A DNA stretch of 64,000 nucleotides from Synaphobranchus kaupii (lineage: Eukaryota > Chordata > Actinopteri > Anguilliformes > Synaphobranchidae). Location of the stretch: NCBI GenBank assembly GCA_029718625.1, contig CM056395.1, positions 25,878,827-25,942,826 on the forward strand, read 5' to 3'. The notes under the pieces are model-generated. The model made no database searches and was not told the DNA's origin. It was given only the letters and a program-made list of their open reading frames with translations. The translations under genes were made by a program, and so were the position numbers. Positions 34,362 through 44,497 of this stretch are shown piece after piece. How positions within the stretch are numbered: position 1 is the first letter of the stretch; every line of letters starts with the position of its first letter.

Positions 34362-35780
34362 GGAGGGAGAGAGAGAGATGTAGAATGAAAGGATTCCACA
34401 TTCAAAGACAGAAGTTAAAGTAATGATAGCTGATGCGATTTAATTCAAATTTAATTAATGTATCATTGCACATCTTGCGTGCAGAAACCGTTATTTCACA
34501 AATAAAGGTCGCTAACTTGAAAACTGCAAAACTACTCAATGTTTCTCCTGGAAGGGACTAAATTTAATCAATTCCAGTCAATTTTACCCTGACCATTTTC
34601 TTTTTATATGCCTTTTTTTTATTAAGAAAGCTAATACCTGATGCATCTCTACACATCACGCCTGCATTAAATACAGCGTATCATTAATCAGCTGTTAAAA
34701 CACATGGCACTTGATAGCTCCACAAAGATCTTTTTTTTTTTTTTTACCACAAAGGTGTTTGCGTCTAAGTTAGGTAATTGTATGCTAACGGCGGGTGCCC
34801 CCTTAGCATATGGCGGTAAATTGGACCTTAATCGTTGGCTTGACTCACGCCGTGCAGAAACTGTGAAGTGAACACATATCGAATGCGGGGTGTTCATTTC
34901 GAAGCCGAGGGTCGAGATCCTGTCCGGGTGAAAGAGATCAATTTGCGAGCCATACTCTTTTTTATAATTATATAGCAGCGGAGGTGCTTCTGGGCATCAA
35001 AGAGGCGTGTAGCGCTGCATCTTAATGCAAAACCTAATGGGCATTCCTTTTGTGAGTTTACCCCCCACAACCGCCTTTCAAAGGAGCGAGGCTAGCGTCT
35101 AGCTTATAGAAATAATTGCTCTGACGTTTTAATACCAAGTGACTTGTTAAAATATCATCTTTGAAGCGCGGCCTACAAACCACGGAGTCCTCTACAAGTT
35201 CAGTGCAGATATGAATTATGTGGAATTATTGATTTGAGGGTCTAGGCTATTAAAGAAATTGCTTTCATCTGGCTAATGAAAATTGTTGCGCATCTCGGTC
35301 TGTCTCGACGATTAAGGAAAAAAACAACAGAAATACCGCATTTTGTTTGCATTTCCAGCTTCACCTACACCTTTCAATTTAGTTATGAGCCAATAAGCGA
35401 TTATGATTTTTTTTTATGATAAAGCGGCAAGACCCAAGGCTGTATCTGAGCCTAGTGTGAGTCTAACTGTGTACAAAGGCACACTTCCGTTTCTACCATC
35501 TATTATAATAAAAACATAAAAGCCCACACATGAGTCGGTGTATATAATACAATTTGTTGCTTAATTAAAATCACTCGTGTCAAGATGTTTCCAACAAAAA
35601 AAATTGTTCTCATGGTAAAGTAGAAATTGTTTTTTGATTTCTTACACCTGTTTAAACAATGGATGCTTTTCTCTGCGGGTTTTATCCAGGGACAACCTCA
35701 GATGAGTCAGCCCTGAGATCCTTTTTTTATAATATTAAAGTTAACGCTTATTAATAATTGAATTATTGTTGTATTTATTG
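33840..35780. other. Repeat-poor DNA with one AT/GA tract
   Basis: (AT)26 followed by (GA)n occupies 34299-34378. The rest is unique. The part 34740-35400 is rich in TAATTA, ATGCAAA and TTAAT cores and has even base composition, again compatible with non-coding regulatory DNA. No coding exon is supported. Confidence 0.4.
34299..34378. repeat. (AT)n-(GA)n compound microsatellite
   Basis: About 26 AT units change into GA units with GGGA interruptions. Confidence 0.95.
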
Positions 35781-35784
35781 TGTT

Positions 35785-35968
35785 GTTGTGCATTATTTAT
35801 TTGCTTAGCAGACGCCTTGTCCATAGGGACTGACGCGGGGGCCATTTATTCTATTGGATATATTTATTCATTTTACTGGGGCTACTTGGGTTAAGTACCT
35901 CCTTCAAGGTTCAAGTCTCAGAACAGTAGCCACTATGGCCCACTGCTTCCCTGGATCTATGCTGACTT
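35785..35968 (-). mobile_element. Reverse-strand V-SINE, strongly decayed
   Basis: On the minus strand one reads CTTGAACCTTGAAGGAGGTA, CTTAACCCAAGTAGCCCCAG, and a tail ending GGACAAGGCGTCTGCTAAGC. The head near 35940-35968 is too diverged to show a B box well. It stands 50 bp from another reverse-strand V-SINE. Confidence 0.65.
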
Positions 35969-36013
35969 ATAGAAAGCCATTCAAATACAAGTTAGGCTTG
36001 CTTTACTACACTA

Positions 36014-36237
36014 CAACCATTACATTCAGTCAGTTAGCAGATGTTCTTATCCAGACTGATATATACACTTTATTATTATTATTATTATTTTGCATGGTAT
36101 CCACATATACAGCTGGATATTTACTCAGGTTAAGCACCTTTCTCCAGGGTCCAACAACATTGGCCCACCTGGACATCAAACCTAACCTCGGAGCTACAAG
36201 CCCAGCTCCAAAACCGTTATGACACTCTGCCACCACT
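36014..36237 (-). mobile_element. Reverse-strand V-SINE
   Basis: The minus strand gives CAGTGGTGGCAGAGTGTCAT (head), AACGGTTTTGGAGCTGGGCT, CTTAACCTGAGTAAATATCC and AGCTGTATATGTGGATACCA (V core), an (AAT)n insert, then TCTGGATAAGAACATCTGCT and TGTAATGG (tail). All parts of a V-SINE are present, at moderate divergence. Confidence 0.85.
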
Positions 36238-36369
36238 GTGGTACTATATCGCAGGGCTCGGTTAAGGCCTATATGATACACCGCTTACACAGTGTCCAGA
36301 GGAAGATGAACTCGCCATCGCTATCGATTTCTTTTTCCTTCCTTCCCACTTTGGAATGTAACCAACGCT

Positions 36370-36621
36370 ATGGGGGCGCAGGAGCTCGCTATGGGGGCGC
36401 AGGGGCTCGCTATGGGGGCGCAGGGGCTCGCTATGGGGGCGCAGGGGCTCGCTATGGGGGCGCAGGAGCTCGCTATGGGGGCGCAGGGGCTCGCTATGGG
36501 GGCGCAGGAGCTCGCTATGGGGGCGCAGGAGCTCGCTATGGGGGCGCAGGAGCTCGCTATGGGGGCGCAGGGGCTCGCTATGGGGGCGCAGGAGCTCGCT
36601 ATGGGGGCGCAGGAGCTCTCC
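36370..36621. repeat. 21-bp GC-rich minisatellite, 12 copies
   Basis: The unit ATGGGGGCGCAGG(A/G)GCTCGCT is repeated 12 times and varies essentially at one base. The period is a multiple of three without a stop, so several frames stay open on both strands (for example repeated MGAQELA on +). No flanking coding sequence, splice signal or homologous domain supports a protein. Units alternate between GAGCTC and GGGCTC. Confidence 0.95.
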
Positions 36622-36828
36622 TCCGAAGCGGGTGACGTCAGCCGCTGCTTCTGAGTCACACCGCAGTTCGCAAGTAGCGCCTACCAAAGAAGAAGACCAG
36701 CAGGTGCCCTATCCTCCAGCAGGGGTCGCTAGTGAGTGACGCAGGCAGCCTGGCCAACTGAAGCTCGTCAACCCCTAAGCCATGCTGCAGACCAATTGCC
36801 TGTCACCCTAAGGAGTGACACCCTAAGG

Positions 36829-37023
36829 CAGTGGGGCCCTAAACCTGTTCCTGGGGATCTATCATCCTGTAGGTTTTCATTTCAACCCTAATTTGACACA
36901 ACTGACTCTATTAATTAGCAGCTCAATGAGATCTCTAGCTGTTGAATGAGGTGCGCTTTTGTTATGGCTGGAGTGAAAACCTACAGTATGGTAGATCTCC
37001 AGGAACAGGGTTGGGGACCACTG
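36829..37023. mobile_element. hAT-type MITE, 195 bp
   Basis: The left end CAGTGGGGCCCTAAACCTGT, CCTGGGGATCTATCAT, TGTAGGTTTTCA and the complement of the right end CAGTGGTCCCCAACCCTGTT, CCTGGAGATCTACCAT, TGTAGGTTTTCA match over about 50 bp. Flanking 8-mers CCCTAAGG (36821) and GCCTAAAG (37024) agree at six of eight positions, consistent with a decayed 8-bp target duplication. Confidence 0.8.
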
Positions 37024-37312
37024 GCCTAAAGGAGTTTCTGGTCACAGTCGGTCATAGGTTTTGACACCAGACCGTGGGGCCCATCCCATCCGTGCACGAG
37101 AACCATTATTTTACTGGATAAACCACCCAGCAGTCACCATTATCAATTTACTCCACCAGATCAATGCAGTGAAAATACATAGCTATCCTGCTGAATCACC
37201 TGAATAAAATAAATGATTTTTCAGCCCTCTATTACAAATGATGTCTTACACAATGCAGGTTTGGCTCGTTAACATTTGCTTTGTTTTTGAACTCTTCATT
37301 ATCTACCAAATG

Positions 37313-37469
37313 GTTGTGTGTTCTATGTTCATCACTAGGGATGGCTCATATGCTGTGAGAACGTTGTGCTTTGACGGATCTGCTTTGTAGTCGCGTCAAT
37401 GACCTTCAATATGCACTTAATGTACGTCGCTTTGGATAAAAGCGTCTGCCAAATAATTGTAATGTATAA
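37313..37469 (+). mobile_element. L2 LINE 3'-end fragment
   Basis: ATGGCTCATATGCTGTGAGA, then CGTTGTGCTTTGACGGATCT, CGCGTCAATGACCTTCAATA and CGTCGCTTTGGATAAAAGCG run parallel to 29868-30008 with few differences. It is therefore a severely 5'-truncated copy of the same L2 family, containing only 3' untranslated sequence. Confidence 0.9.
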
Positions 37470-37474
37470 ATGGT

Positions 37475-38200
37475 TAGTTTTAGTGGCCACGTGTCCACAC
37501 TTTCACAAATTGGGAGCTTGCTGATTCAACTCAGTCTTTGAATTGAATCAGCAGGCTTTGATCAGTTTTTTGATCAATTTGATCAGTAAAATGTATTACC
37601 TCTATATGTAACCGCAGTATAACACAATGTGAATATATAATTTTTATTCTTCATTGCATGCATAGCCATTTCTGACATAATGTGGCTTAAGAGTTTAGAT
37701 AATCTCAGGAAAAGCGTAGTTAAGAAAAATGAACAGGTTGTTCAAATTCTGGAATTGCAATTGCGGTTGCAACGAAAACCAACATACACGGCGTTCCCCT
37801 GGGACCGTGGTAAAGTAACATCCAGTTACTTTGATCCTCGACTCCGTGTTTTGTCTAACATACTACACGGATGTACCTCTAACACCATTCCACACCGTAT
37901 GTATCAGAACATGGACGCAGAAACGCTGTTTAAATCCTCCTTATGATGTTTTAGCATCTTGCACTTTGATTTCCTGGTAACAGCGGGTGGTTGATCTGTC
38001 GCAGGTGTCTCCGTGTCTGCCTGAGTATAATTCAATCTTCGGCTTCCCTCACATTTTACAAATATCTTTACAGGGAAGAATTGCACTGAATTCTGAATAT
38101 TGACCATATTGTATAACATGAATATGTTCAAAAGCACATGGCCTCAGGGAGTTGAGTATTCCATTGCTCTTGGATTCCAATCAGTTTCCTATATACAGTA
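37475..38200. other. Single-copy DNA
   Basis: A frame of 88 codons at 37680-37946 has an ordinary-looking composition but no domain I recognise, and no start context, splice site or neighbour supports it as a gene. Confidence 0.35.
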
Positions 38201-38208
38201 TATATACA

Positions 38209-38241
<33 letters not shown>

Positions 38242-38358
38242 GAGGAAATATGCATCAGTGAGCTAATGTTTGTTAGATTCATGGCAGGTAAGCTGTGTTC
38301 TGTAATATCCTTGTTAAATCCAAGAAAATTTCAATCTCTGCATATGGAAGATTTATTG

Positions 38359-38481
<123 letters not shown>

Positions 38482-38489
38482 GTTATCTG

Positions 38490-39090
38490 GTAAACTCCTG
38501 AATAAGGGTGCTACTTTCCTGAGTGGCTAGCCGTATGTCCAACCCTGAGTCTGGGGTTGGGGTTATTTAGGGTTGATCTTATTCCTATGCTGTAGGTAAC
38601 TCATCCGGGAAATGGATTACAGCCCCATAACACCTGTGGGCAGACAGGTAAGCCACGCCCATATTGACACCTGTGAGCTAACTCAGTAAGGACATTCACA
38701 CCAGTGACGCAAGACAGTGGCTTTCTCCTATTTTAACAATATTGGTGGTCTTGAACAATACAACAGGGTGACTGATACCAAAAACGGAAGAATATATATA
38801 TATATATAATTTTAAAAAATCACTTAAGATTTACGTGCCGCAATTTTTAAATGATCTAATTAATTCCCACAAAAAGATCCCAAGTCTGATGTAGTTGCTC
38901 ACGGCTCAGTAATTGATGACGCCAAGCCTCCGGCCCTTTATGAAGAACGACCTTCAAAACACGCAGCACGAGGTTGTCACGTTCGTTTCAGCACATTCTC
39001 CGTTTGAAAACCCAGAGTCATCGTGATACTTCCATATATCTTTTTTTTAAAAGTTTTTTTGGTTAAACGCTCACTCTGGCCTGATACTCC
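38490..39090. other. Single-copy DNA
   Basis: A short (AT)n lies at about 38794-38808. Nothing else is recognised. Confidence 0.4.
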
Positions 39091-39099
39091 CGGTCAGGA

Positions 39100-39700
39100 G
39101 TAGGTTTTCCGACCGAATCCGACGCAAATTAAGTTTTCTCCCAACTTTGTGGTAACGGAAGACGTCGGCCACCGCAGAAGAAGACGCTGACGCTGACGTC
39201 GGTCGTTTGTCTCGGCAGATAAATCATCTGTATTGAGCTTGTCTCTCACGGCCTGTCAGAGCTCCGCCGTGATTTAATTTGTCGCCATGTCTGGAAGAAG
39301 CGATGTTTAAACACGGGGACCTATGAAGGGTACACGGGTTCTGCATTTTAATCAGGACTTCTCCCGGACCGCCGTAGCCCCCGGGAAGGGTCCTCTCTCC
39401 TCTCAGGAGGCCTCGTTTGTCTTACCTCGCTCTTGCTCGTCATTGACTTTCTGTGACATTGTAACGCGCCGAAGCGGGGACCGGATCCGCTGCGGCACGC
39501 GGGAGTCCCGGGAACGCCCGTGGCGCCGCGGCAACGGGTTAACACTCCCGACGCGCGGCTGGGAAATCCGAGGGGTTTCCAGACGTGCCCGGCGGTGAGG
39601 GAAGCAGACGAACCCCTAGGTCTGCGGGTTTGAATCCCAAACGGGAGGCGCTGTCTTCGTACCCTTTGCGTACCGGGGCACAGCCGTAATTGCTTCCGGA
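39100..39700. promoter_or_regulatory. CpG-rich island-like segment
   Basis: In a window that is otherwise AT-rich and CpG-poor, these 600 bp contain dozens of CpGs (for example CGACGCGCGG, GCGCCGCGGC, CGCGCCGAAGCGGGG). Such density in vertebrate DNA usually means an unmethylated island, often at a promoter, or a young CpG-rich insertion. No TATA box, exon or splice donor can be pinned down, and the open frames on both strands (39323-39598 and opposite) look like by-products of high GC. Confidence 0.45.
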
Positions 39701-39735
39701 AATATCCAGCCGTTCAAAGGAACGTGTAACCATGA
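39590..39735 (+). mobile_element. V-SINE-like SINE with preserved CpGs
   Basis: CGGGTTTGAATCCCAAACGG provides a tRNA-type B box. It is followed by GGCGCTGTCTTCGTACCCTT, ATTGCTTCCGGAAATATCCA and GCCGTTCAAAGGAACGTGTA, which correspond to the V-SINE body but differ clearly from the other copies. The LINE-like tail is missing or replaced by AATTAAATAAATTATG. Confidence 0.6.
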
Positions 39736-39868
39736 CAAGGACAACTGCTAATTAAATAAATTATGTAATCTAACTGTAGGGGCTGTTTAATACGGACATT
39801 TCAAGTACAGTACAATAGTACATAGTACAGAAGGCCAAACAGAAGCAAAGGAATACACGGCCTAGTCT

Positions 39869-39923
39869 GTATAGGCACTGCACAATGATACTCATCTCAA
39901 GCCCCATCTGCACTTCACAGGGT
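39869..39923 (+). repeat. Direct repeat D, copy 1
   Basis: GTATAGGCACTGCACAATGA through CCCATCTGCACTTCACAGGG recurs with about four changes at 40167-40221, 298 bp downstream and in the same orientation. Confidence 0.85.
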
Positions 39924-40166
39924 CTTAGTGACATGCAGTATGCACACAATATCCTCCATACTATTATCATCAAAAACCCAGAAATAAGTATATGATCTTG
40001 GGATTTTAAGTACACTACATTTAGAGAACATTTCACATACTTAACAACTTTCTCATCCAGTGTACTCAACTAGCATACTCAATAGTATAGAGGGTTTCGT
40101 TGATTCGGAGACAGCCCACGTCAGTTACTACGGATCACCCTCCTGACTACTGTGTCCTCAAAGTAT

Positions 40167-40221
40167 GTATAGGCACTGCACAATGGTACTCATCTCAAGT
40201 CCCATCTGCACTTTACGGGGA
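40167..40221 (+). repeat. Direct repeat D, copy 2
   Basis: Partner of 39869-39923. The two 55-bp copies enclose 243 bp of unrelated sequence, so this could be a short duplicated terminal segment of an unknown element or a local duplication. Confidence 0.85.
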
Positions 40222-40343
40222 CATACAGGCAGTGCTCGATTTGTAAAACATTTTCAAGGGGGATTGTGGGGGTCTGTGATGTCACAGAGCACCACTAACC
40301 CTAAGGGGATGGAAGGAGGCAGTGACAGTTTTACAAAGGGGAT

Positions 40344-40450
40344 GGTTAGGGTTATGGTTAGGGTTAGGGTTATGGTTAGGGTTATGGTTAGGGTTAGGGT
40401 TAGGGTTAGGGTTAGAGGGTTAGGGTTATGTTTATGGTTAGGGTTAGGGT
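40344..40450 (+). repeat. Interstitial telomere-like repeat
   Basis: About 17 hexamers are mainly TTAGGG, mixed with TTATGG and one TTAGAGGG. True vertebrate telomere repeat is (TTAGGG)n; the regular TTATGG variants show this is an old internal array and not a chromosome end. It gives an open Val-Arg-Val frame that is not a gene. Confidence 0.9.
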
Positions 40451-40459
40451 GGATGGCAT

Positions 40460-41200
40460 CCCCTCACTTCCCCCACCCTCCCTAAAATGGACCCTTGCTT
40501 ACAGGCTCGTGTCTTTTATGTTGGAGTAGATGAGCGTATTCTGTTTCTGGTCTTAATGGACAGAAGCAAAACCTTTGTGCTTTTCCTTACCCAGGAATCC
40601 TCGTTTCTCCTGTTCAACGATGACACTTCCTTTTCCGTTACCTCATGCCAGAAAGAAAGCTATTCTTGCTTCTTCAGTATTGTTCCTTAAGCACTTTTAT
40701 TATGAAAGCTGTGAGCTTCAGGTATATGTACAGTACAAAGAAAAGGCCACATGGTTCGCTTGCTTTTTCATATGTGTGAAACTAATGATATTGATATCAG
40801 CACATTAACAGTTTTTTCCTACACCCATTATATATGATGTGACTGTCTTTTCATTTCATTACAATGCATCTAACTATCAATTAACCCAACTGCTCAAAAT
40901 TATAAGTAACTGTAGCATTACTAATAATGCATAGGTTTATGGAAACTGATTACTGTAGCAACATTCCATGTTTAGATCATGAATGTTTTAGGATAAAAAA
41001 ATCTATTGACACCAATTACTTTGGAACATGAACCAATTTTACTACATTATCTTTGAAATATTTCATCATCATCCTTTATCAGACACTGTTCCTATGGTTC
41101 CACTGTTCCAGACAATGTTTTCAGATTTCACTATGTATGTAGGCCGTTTTCTTGGCTTTTCCAATAATGACAACTCGTCATCAGTAATGATGATTGGTTT
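40460..41200. other. Single-copy DNA, possible transposon 5' flank
   Basis: No coding feature. The end of the stretch has a TATA-like GTATAAAAGG at 41214-41223, about 40 bp before the ATG of the transposase relic, so 41000-41258 may be the promoter end of that transposon. Confidence 0.35.
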
Positions 41201-41258
41201 CACATTGTGGTAAGAGTATAAAAGGGTCTGTATCCACCTGCAACAACATAGCAAAAAC

Positions 41259-42600
41259 ATGGAGCAGGCAGACGATCCACGTCAGAATAGAGATCAAGCA
41301 GTGAGAGGAGGAGGAGGAGGAGGAAGAGGAGGAGGTGGTCAAGGGAATGGCAGAGGACAAGTACCCCTTCAGAGAGGTGGCCATAGGCCTTGTCTTAGGC
41401 CTCATCAGAGAGGTGACCATGGGCCTTGTCTTAGGCCTCATCAGAGAGGTGACCATGGGCCTTGTTTGAGAGGTGGGGGGGGGTACGTGGTAGAGGACAA
41501 GGCCACGGACCAAGACAGTGATGGCAACAGCAAAGAGTGTCCAATGAAATCCGAACAATAGTTGTGGACCTTGTCATAAATCATGGCATGACAATGACAA
41601 CAGCTACAATGATAGCTGAACAGGAGATGAACAGTGGCCTCAATCATCAGAACTTTCCACCATGAGAACCGGTAAGTCTTCACATTGCACTATGCATTAC
41701 TCTCAATTGTCAAATGACTGTATAATGCATGCCACTGCATACCACACAGTAGGTGTTGTGACAGAATGTATTCTTTGTTTTCCCTGCAGCGTGGTCTCAC
41801 GCGAACTCGTCACATAGCGACGCTTCTGCCCAAGCGTCGCTATGTGACGCCAAAGGTAGCCTTTTGCGTCGTATATTGACGGTTGTGGCCACATAATTTG
41901 TCTTTGGTTGTGGCACTTCAATATTATGCTTTTTTAATGCTTTTTTTTCTTCATCTGGTAGAGAGTTACGTGAACTCTTGTGGTCCGGCTCGCCCACTAT
42001 GTTAACAGTTCGGGCATGAGCCCGAGTTACATGAACTCCTGTGAGGTTATGTTTAGGGGTTGGGGGTGGGGTACGGGAATCACAAACTCAGAAAGATCTA
42101 CGCGCACACGGCGAAGACTGAGCGGGCATGCTCGCAGTCGGTTATCATGAGCAAAGCCTTCGGCATAGTAGGATTCGTAAATTTGCGACGAGTGCATCAA
42201 ATAATGACGCAAAAGGCCTCCTTCTGCGTCTAAAGGATGACGCCGTAGGAGCTGCCCAAGCGTCGCTATGTGACGACTTGGGAGTGAGACCAGGCTGTTC
42301 CCTGACAGAATTGATATACGCCTGACCGAAATTCAGCGAAATTCATCATTGACAATGACGACATGTTCAACAAGGTGGAGGCCATAAGTCTGCGAACTAT
42401 TGCATGCATTCTGAAAAGGCACCAGGTGTCTAAAAAGAGATGGTGCCTTTTGAAAGTAATGCAGATAGAGTGAAGCAACTGCATAGATTGATCTACAAGA
42501 TCAAGTTTGATCTACATTATTCTGTTGGGTAATTTTCTTTCAATTTCTTTTTCGAGGGTGATGGAGCTGGATGCTGCAGAGAACCACCACAAAGGTCGGA
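41259..42600 (+). pseudogene. DDE transposase relic, split by a MITE
   Basis: The relic starts at an ATG followed by an acidic/Gln stretch and a Gly-Arg-rich low-complexity region with an internal repeat (RPHQRGDHGPCL). The helix-turn-helix-like continuation is found in shifted frames near 41545-41675 (IRTIVVDLVINHGMTMTTAT, then VASIIRTFHHENR). An apparent intron begins GTAAGTC at 41672 and ends in CCCTGCAG at 41788. A foldback MITE separates it from the next coding pieces: RLTEIQRNSS, AISLRTIACILKRHQVSKK, then VPFESNADRVKQL and finally RVMELDAAE near 42556-42582. The pattern resembles fish transposases of the IS630/Tc1-mariner group as I remember them. The catalytic domain is missing. Frameshifts and stops make it non-functional. 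Confidence 0.55.
41787..42297. mobile_element. Foldback MITE inside the transposase relic
   Basis: The left end GTGGTCTCACGCGAACTCGT, CACATAGCGACGCTT, TGCCC pairs with the right end GGGCAGC..., AAGCGTCGCTATGTGACGAC and GTGAGACCAGG. The motif GCGTCGCTATGTGAC occurs three times, twice as a self-complementary pair at 41809-41848 and once near the right end. GACGC/TTTTGCGTC blocks extend the arms. No long coding frame exists. Target duplication is unclear. Confidence 0.75.
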
Positions 42601-42940
42601 ACTGTTATTATTTTTTGTTTTGCACTGCAGTTGAGGACGTTTTTTTTCACTTTGTAGCTATAATTACTGTATTATTTGTTGCTATGATTCAAACAAACCT
42701 ATGTTGTAATTGTATTTTAAAAAATAAATTCTGATTTTGTTCAATGATTCCACTCTGCTCTACTGTCTCTACTATTCCCTTTATTTAGAACCACAAAAAT
42801 AACCATATTGAAACATGAATCAAGTATTTTTTTACTGCAATATTAAAGGATTGTAAAAACAATTAAACAGTGAAGCTTGTGTGTTGGTGATCTACACTAA
42901 TGATCCTATAGTATGTCATGATAAATTAGTTATATGAAGT
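42600..42940. other. AT-rich sequence, probably transposon 3' part
   Basis: No coding sequence. An AATAAA lies at 42723, about 140 bp after the last recognised transposase fragment, and could be its poly(A) signal. Confidence 0.35.
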
Positions 42941-43308
42941 GGTTTTGAACATAGGACAGGCTATGTTACAAGTGCTGACCATTTTGAGTGTTGTGTCTAA
43001 GGTTCTGAACATAGGACAGGCTGTGTAACAAGTGCTGACCAGTTTGAGTGTTGTGTCTAAGGTTTTGAACACAGGACAGGCTGTGTAACAAGTGCTGACC
43101 AGTTTGAGTGTTGTGTCTCAGGTTCTGAGCATAGGACAGGCTGTGTTACAAGTGCTGACCAGTTTGAGTGTTGTGTCTCAGGTTCTGAGCATAGGACAGG
43201 CTGTGTTACAAGTGTTGACCAGTTTGAGTGTTGTGTCTCAGGTTCTGAGCATAGGACAGGCTGTGTTACAAGTGCTGACCATTTTGAGTGTTGTGTCTAA
43301 GGTTTTGA
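42941..43308. repeat. 60-bp minisatellite, about 6 copies
   Basis: The unit begins GGTTTTGAACATAGGACAGG and contains CAAGTGCTGACCAGTTTGAG and TGTTGTGTCTAAG. The period is exactly 60 bp, so one frame stays open with a 20-residue repeat (LTSLSVVSQVLSIGQAVLQV). There is no evidence it is translated. It follows the transposase relic and may lie within the same transposon. Confidence 0.95.
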
Positions 43309-43309
43309 A

Positions 43310-43837
43310 AATTGAGCACAAACTTGTGAGATGAGCACCACAGTGATTGTAAAAAAAACTCTAATACAATAGTGTGCATTTTCAAACCCAAGTGATATCA
43401 TAAATAATCTCTTTCATTTAACGGATAAAATGTTTGATGGCAATATATTACTATTCCACAAAGAAGACGAAGATTTGATTAATGGGATAGCATAAAATGT
43501 GTATATACACTTGCTGAAATGATGTATTGCTGTTGCTGCCTTTTGATTTAGCATGTTTTTATTTTCATAGAGATAACTATGACTGTAGAACCAATAAAGT
43601 GCCTCATACACACCTCATTATTTCAGGCCCAGTTTAGTGCTTTAGCTTCTATTATACATTTCTGCAAGTTTCTTATTAAAATTCAGCACAAGGATGCTGA
43701 TATCAACCCTCTGCTCAATGTGTCAAACATAGCTTAACCTTAGATTGCAACAGCTTAGATTAGTTTGCATTAGATTAGCAATGTATGTATATATGTATAT
43801 ATAAATACACACACACACACACACACACACATATAGA

Positions 43838-43880
<43 letters not shown>

Positions 43881-44175
43881 CTGTGTGTATATACAAATAT
43901 ACATACATATTATCAATGCATTAATCAAACTGAAGTCTCATGGCCAGAGTTAATTGGAATTGTTTCCTCATGACTAAGCTAAACATTTGAGATACAGGCC
44001 CAAACTGATCCAAATCCAGCAAGCAAAAAAGTACATGGCCGTGTTTACCTTCTTGTACCTTTTTTATTTTATTTAATTTGTTAAAACTTGTTTTAATTAA
44101 TGAAATAGACTCTGCTGATACAGAGAAGGATATAGGGGAAAAATCTAGGGTTTCATTTCATTTACTTTTGTTTAG
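43310..44175. other. Single-copy DNA with (CA)n/(TG)n
   Basis: (CA)n then (TG)n back to back at 43806-43880 form an inverted dinucleotide pair. Otherwise AT-rich and unrecognised. Confidence 0.45.
43806..43880. repeat. Adjacent (CA)n and (TG)n
   Basis: About 13 CA units, a 10-bp spacer ATATAGATGC and about 20 TG units: a microsatellite that can fold on itself. Confidence 0.9.
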
Positions 44176-44179
44176 TTTA

Positions 44180-44325
44180 GTTTTGTTTGTTTGGTTTTGC
44201 TGAGTTTACATTAGTTTCATTTAGTTTTTGTTTGTTTGGTTTTGCTGAGTTTACATTAGTTTCATTTAGTTTTGTTTGTTTGGTTTTGCTGAGTTTACAT
44301 TAGTTTCATTTAGTTTTGTTTGGTG
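44180..44325. repeat. 44-bp T-rich tandem repeat, 3 copies
   Basis: The unit TTTTGTTTGTTTGGTTTTGC plus TGAGTTTACATTAGTTTCATTTAG is repeated about 3.3 times and then degenerates into TTTAGT-type repeats up to 44408. Confidence 0.9.
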
Positions 44326-44462
44326 TCATTTAGTAGAGTTAGTTTAGTCCAGTTTAGTTTAGTTGAGTTTAACTGAGTTTAGTTTCGTTGATTTTAGTTT
44401 AGTTTATTGAACAATTAAGAAAGCGTGAAGATACTTTCATGAGAAAAGGTCATAGACTCCAT

Positions 44463-44463
<1 letters not shown>

Positions 44464-44497
<34 letters not shown>

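Noticed and set aside
36219..36687. Frames of 94-141 codons on both strands encoding 7-residue repeats
   Set aside because: The 21-bp period is divisible by three and contains no stop, so open frames on both strands are automatic. There is no start context, splice site or flanking domain.
37680..37946. 88-codon frame with non-repetitive composition
   Set aside because: It looks more protein-like than most but no domain, conserved motif or splice context was recognised. Kept only as a remark in the description of that stretch.
39323..39598. 91-codon frame in the CpG-rich island
   Set aside because: Opposing frames are also open because of GC content. The composition is not protein-like and it runs into a SINE. 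Not enough to call a first exon.
43092..43334. 80-codon frame with a 20-residue repeat
   Set aside because: By-product of a 60-bp minisatellite with period divisible by three. No signal peptide or other support.
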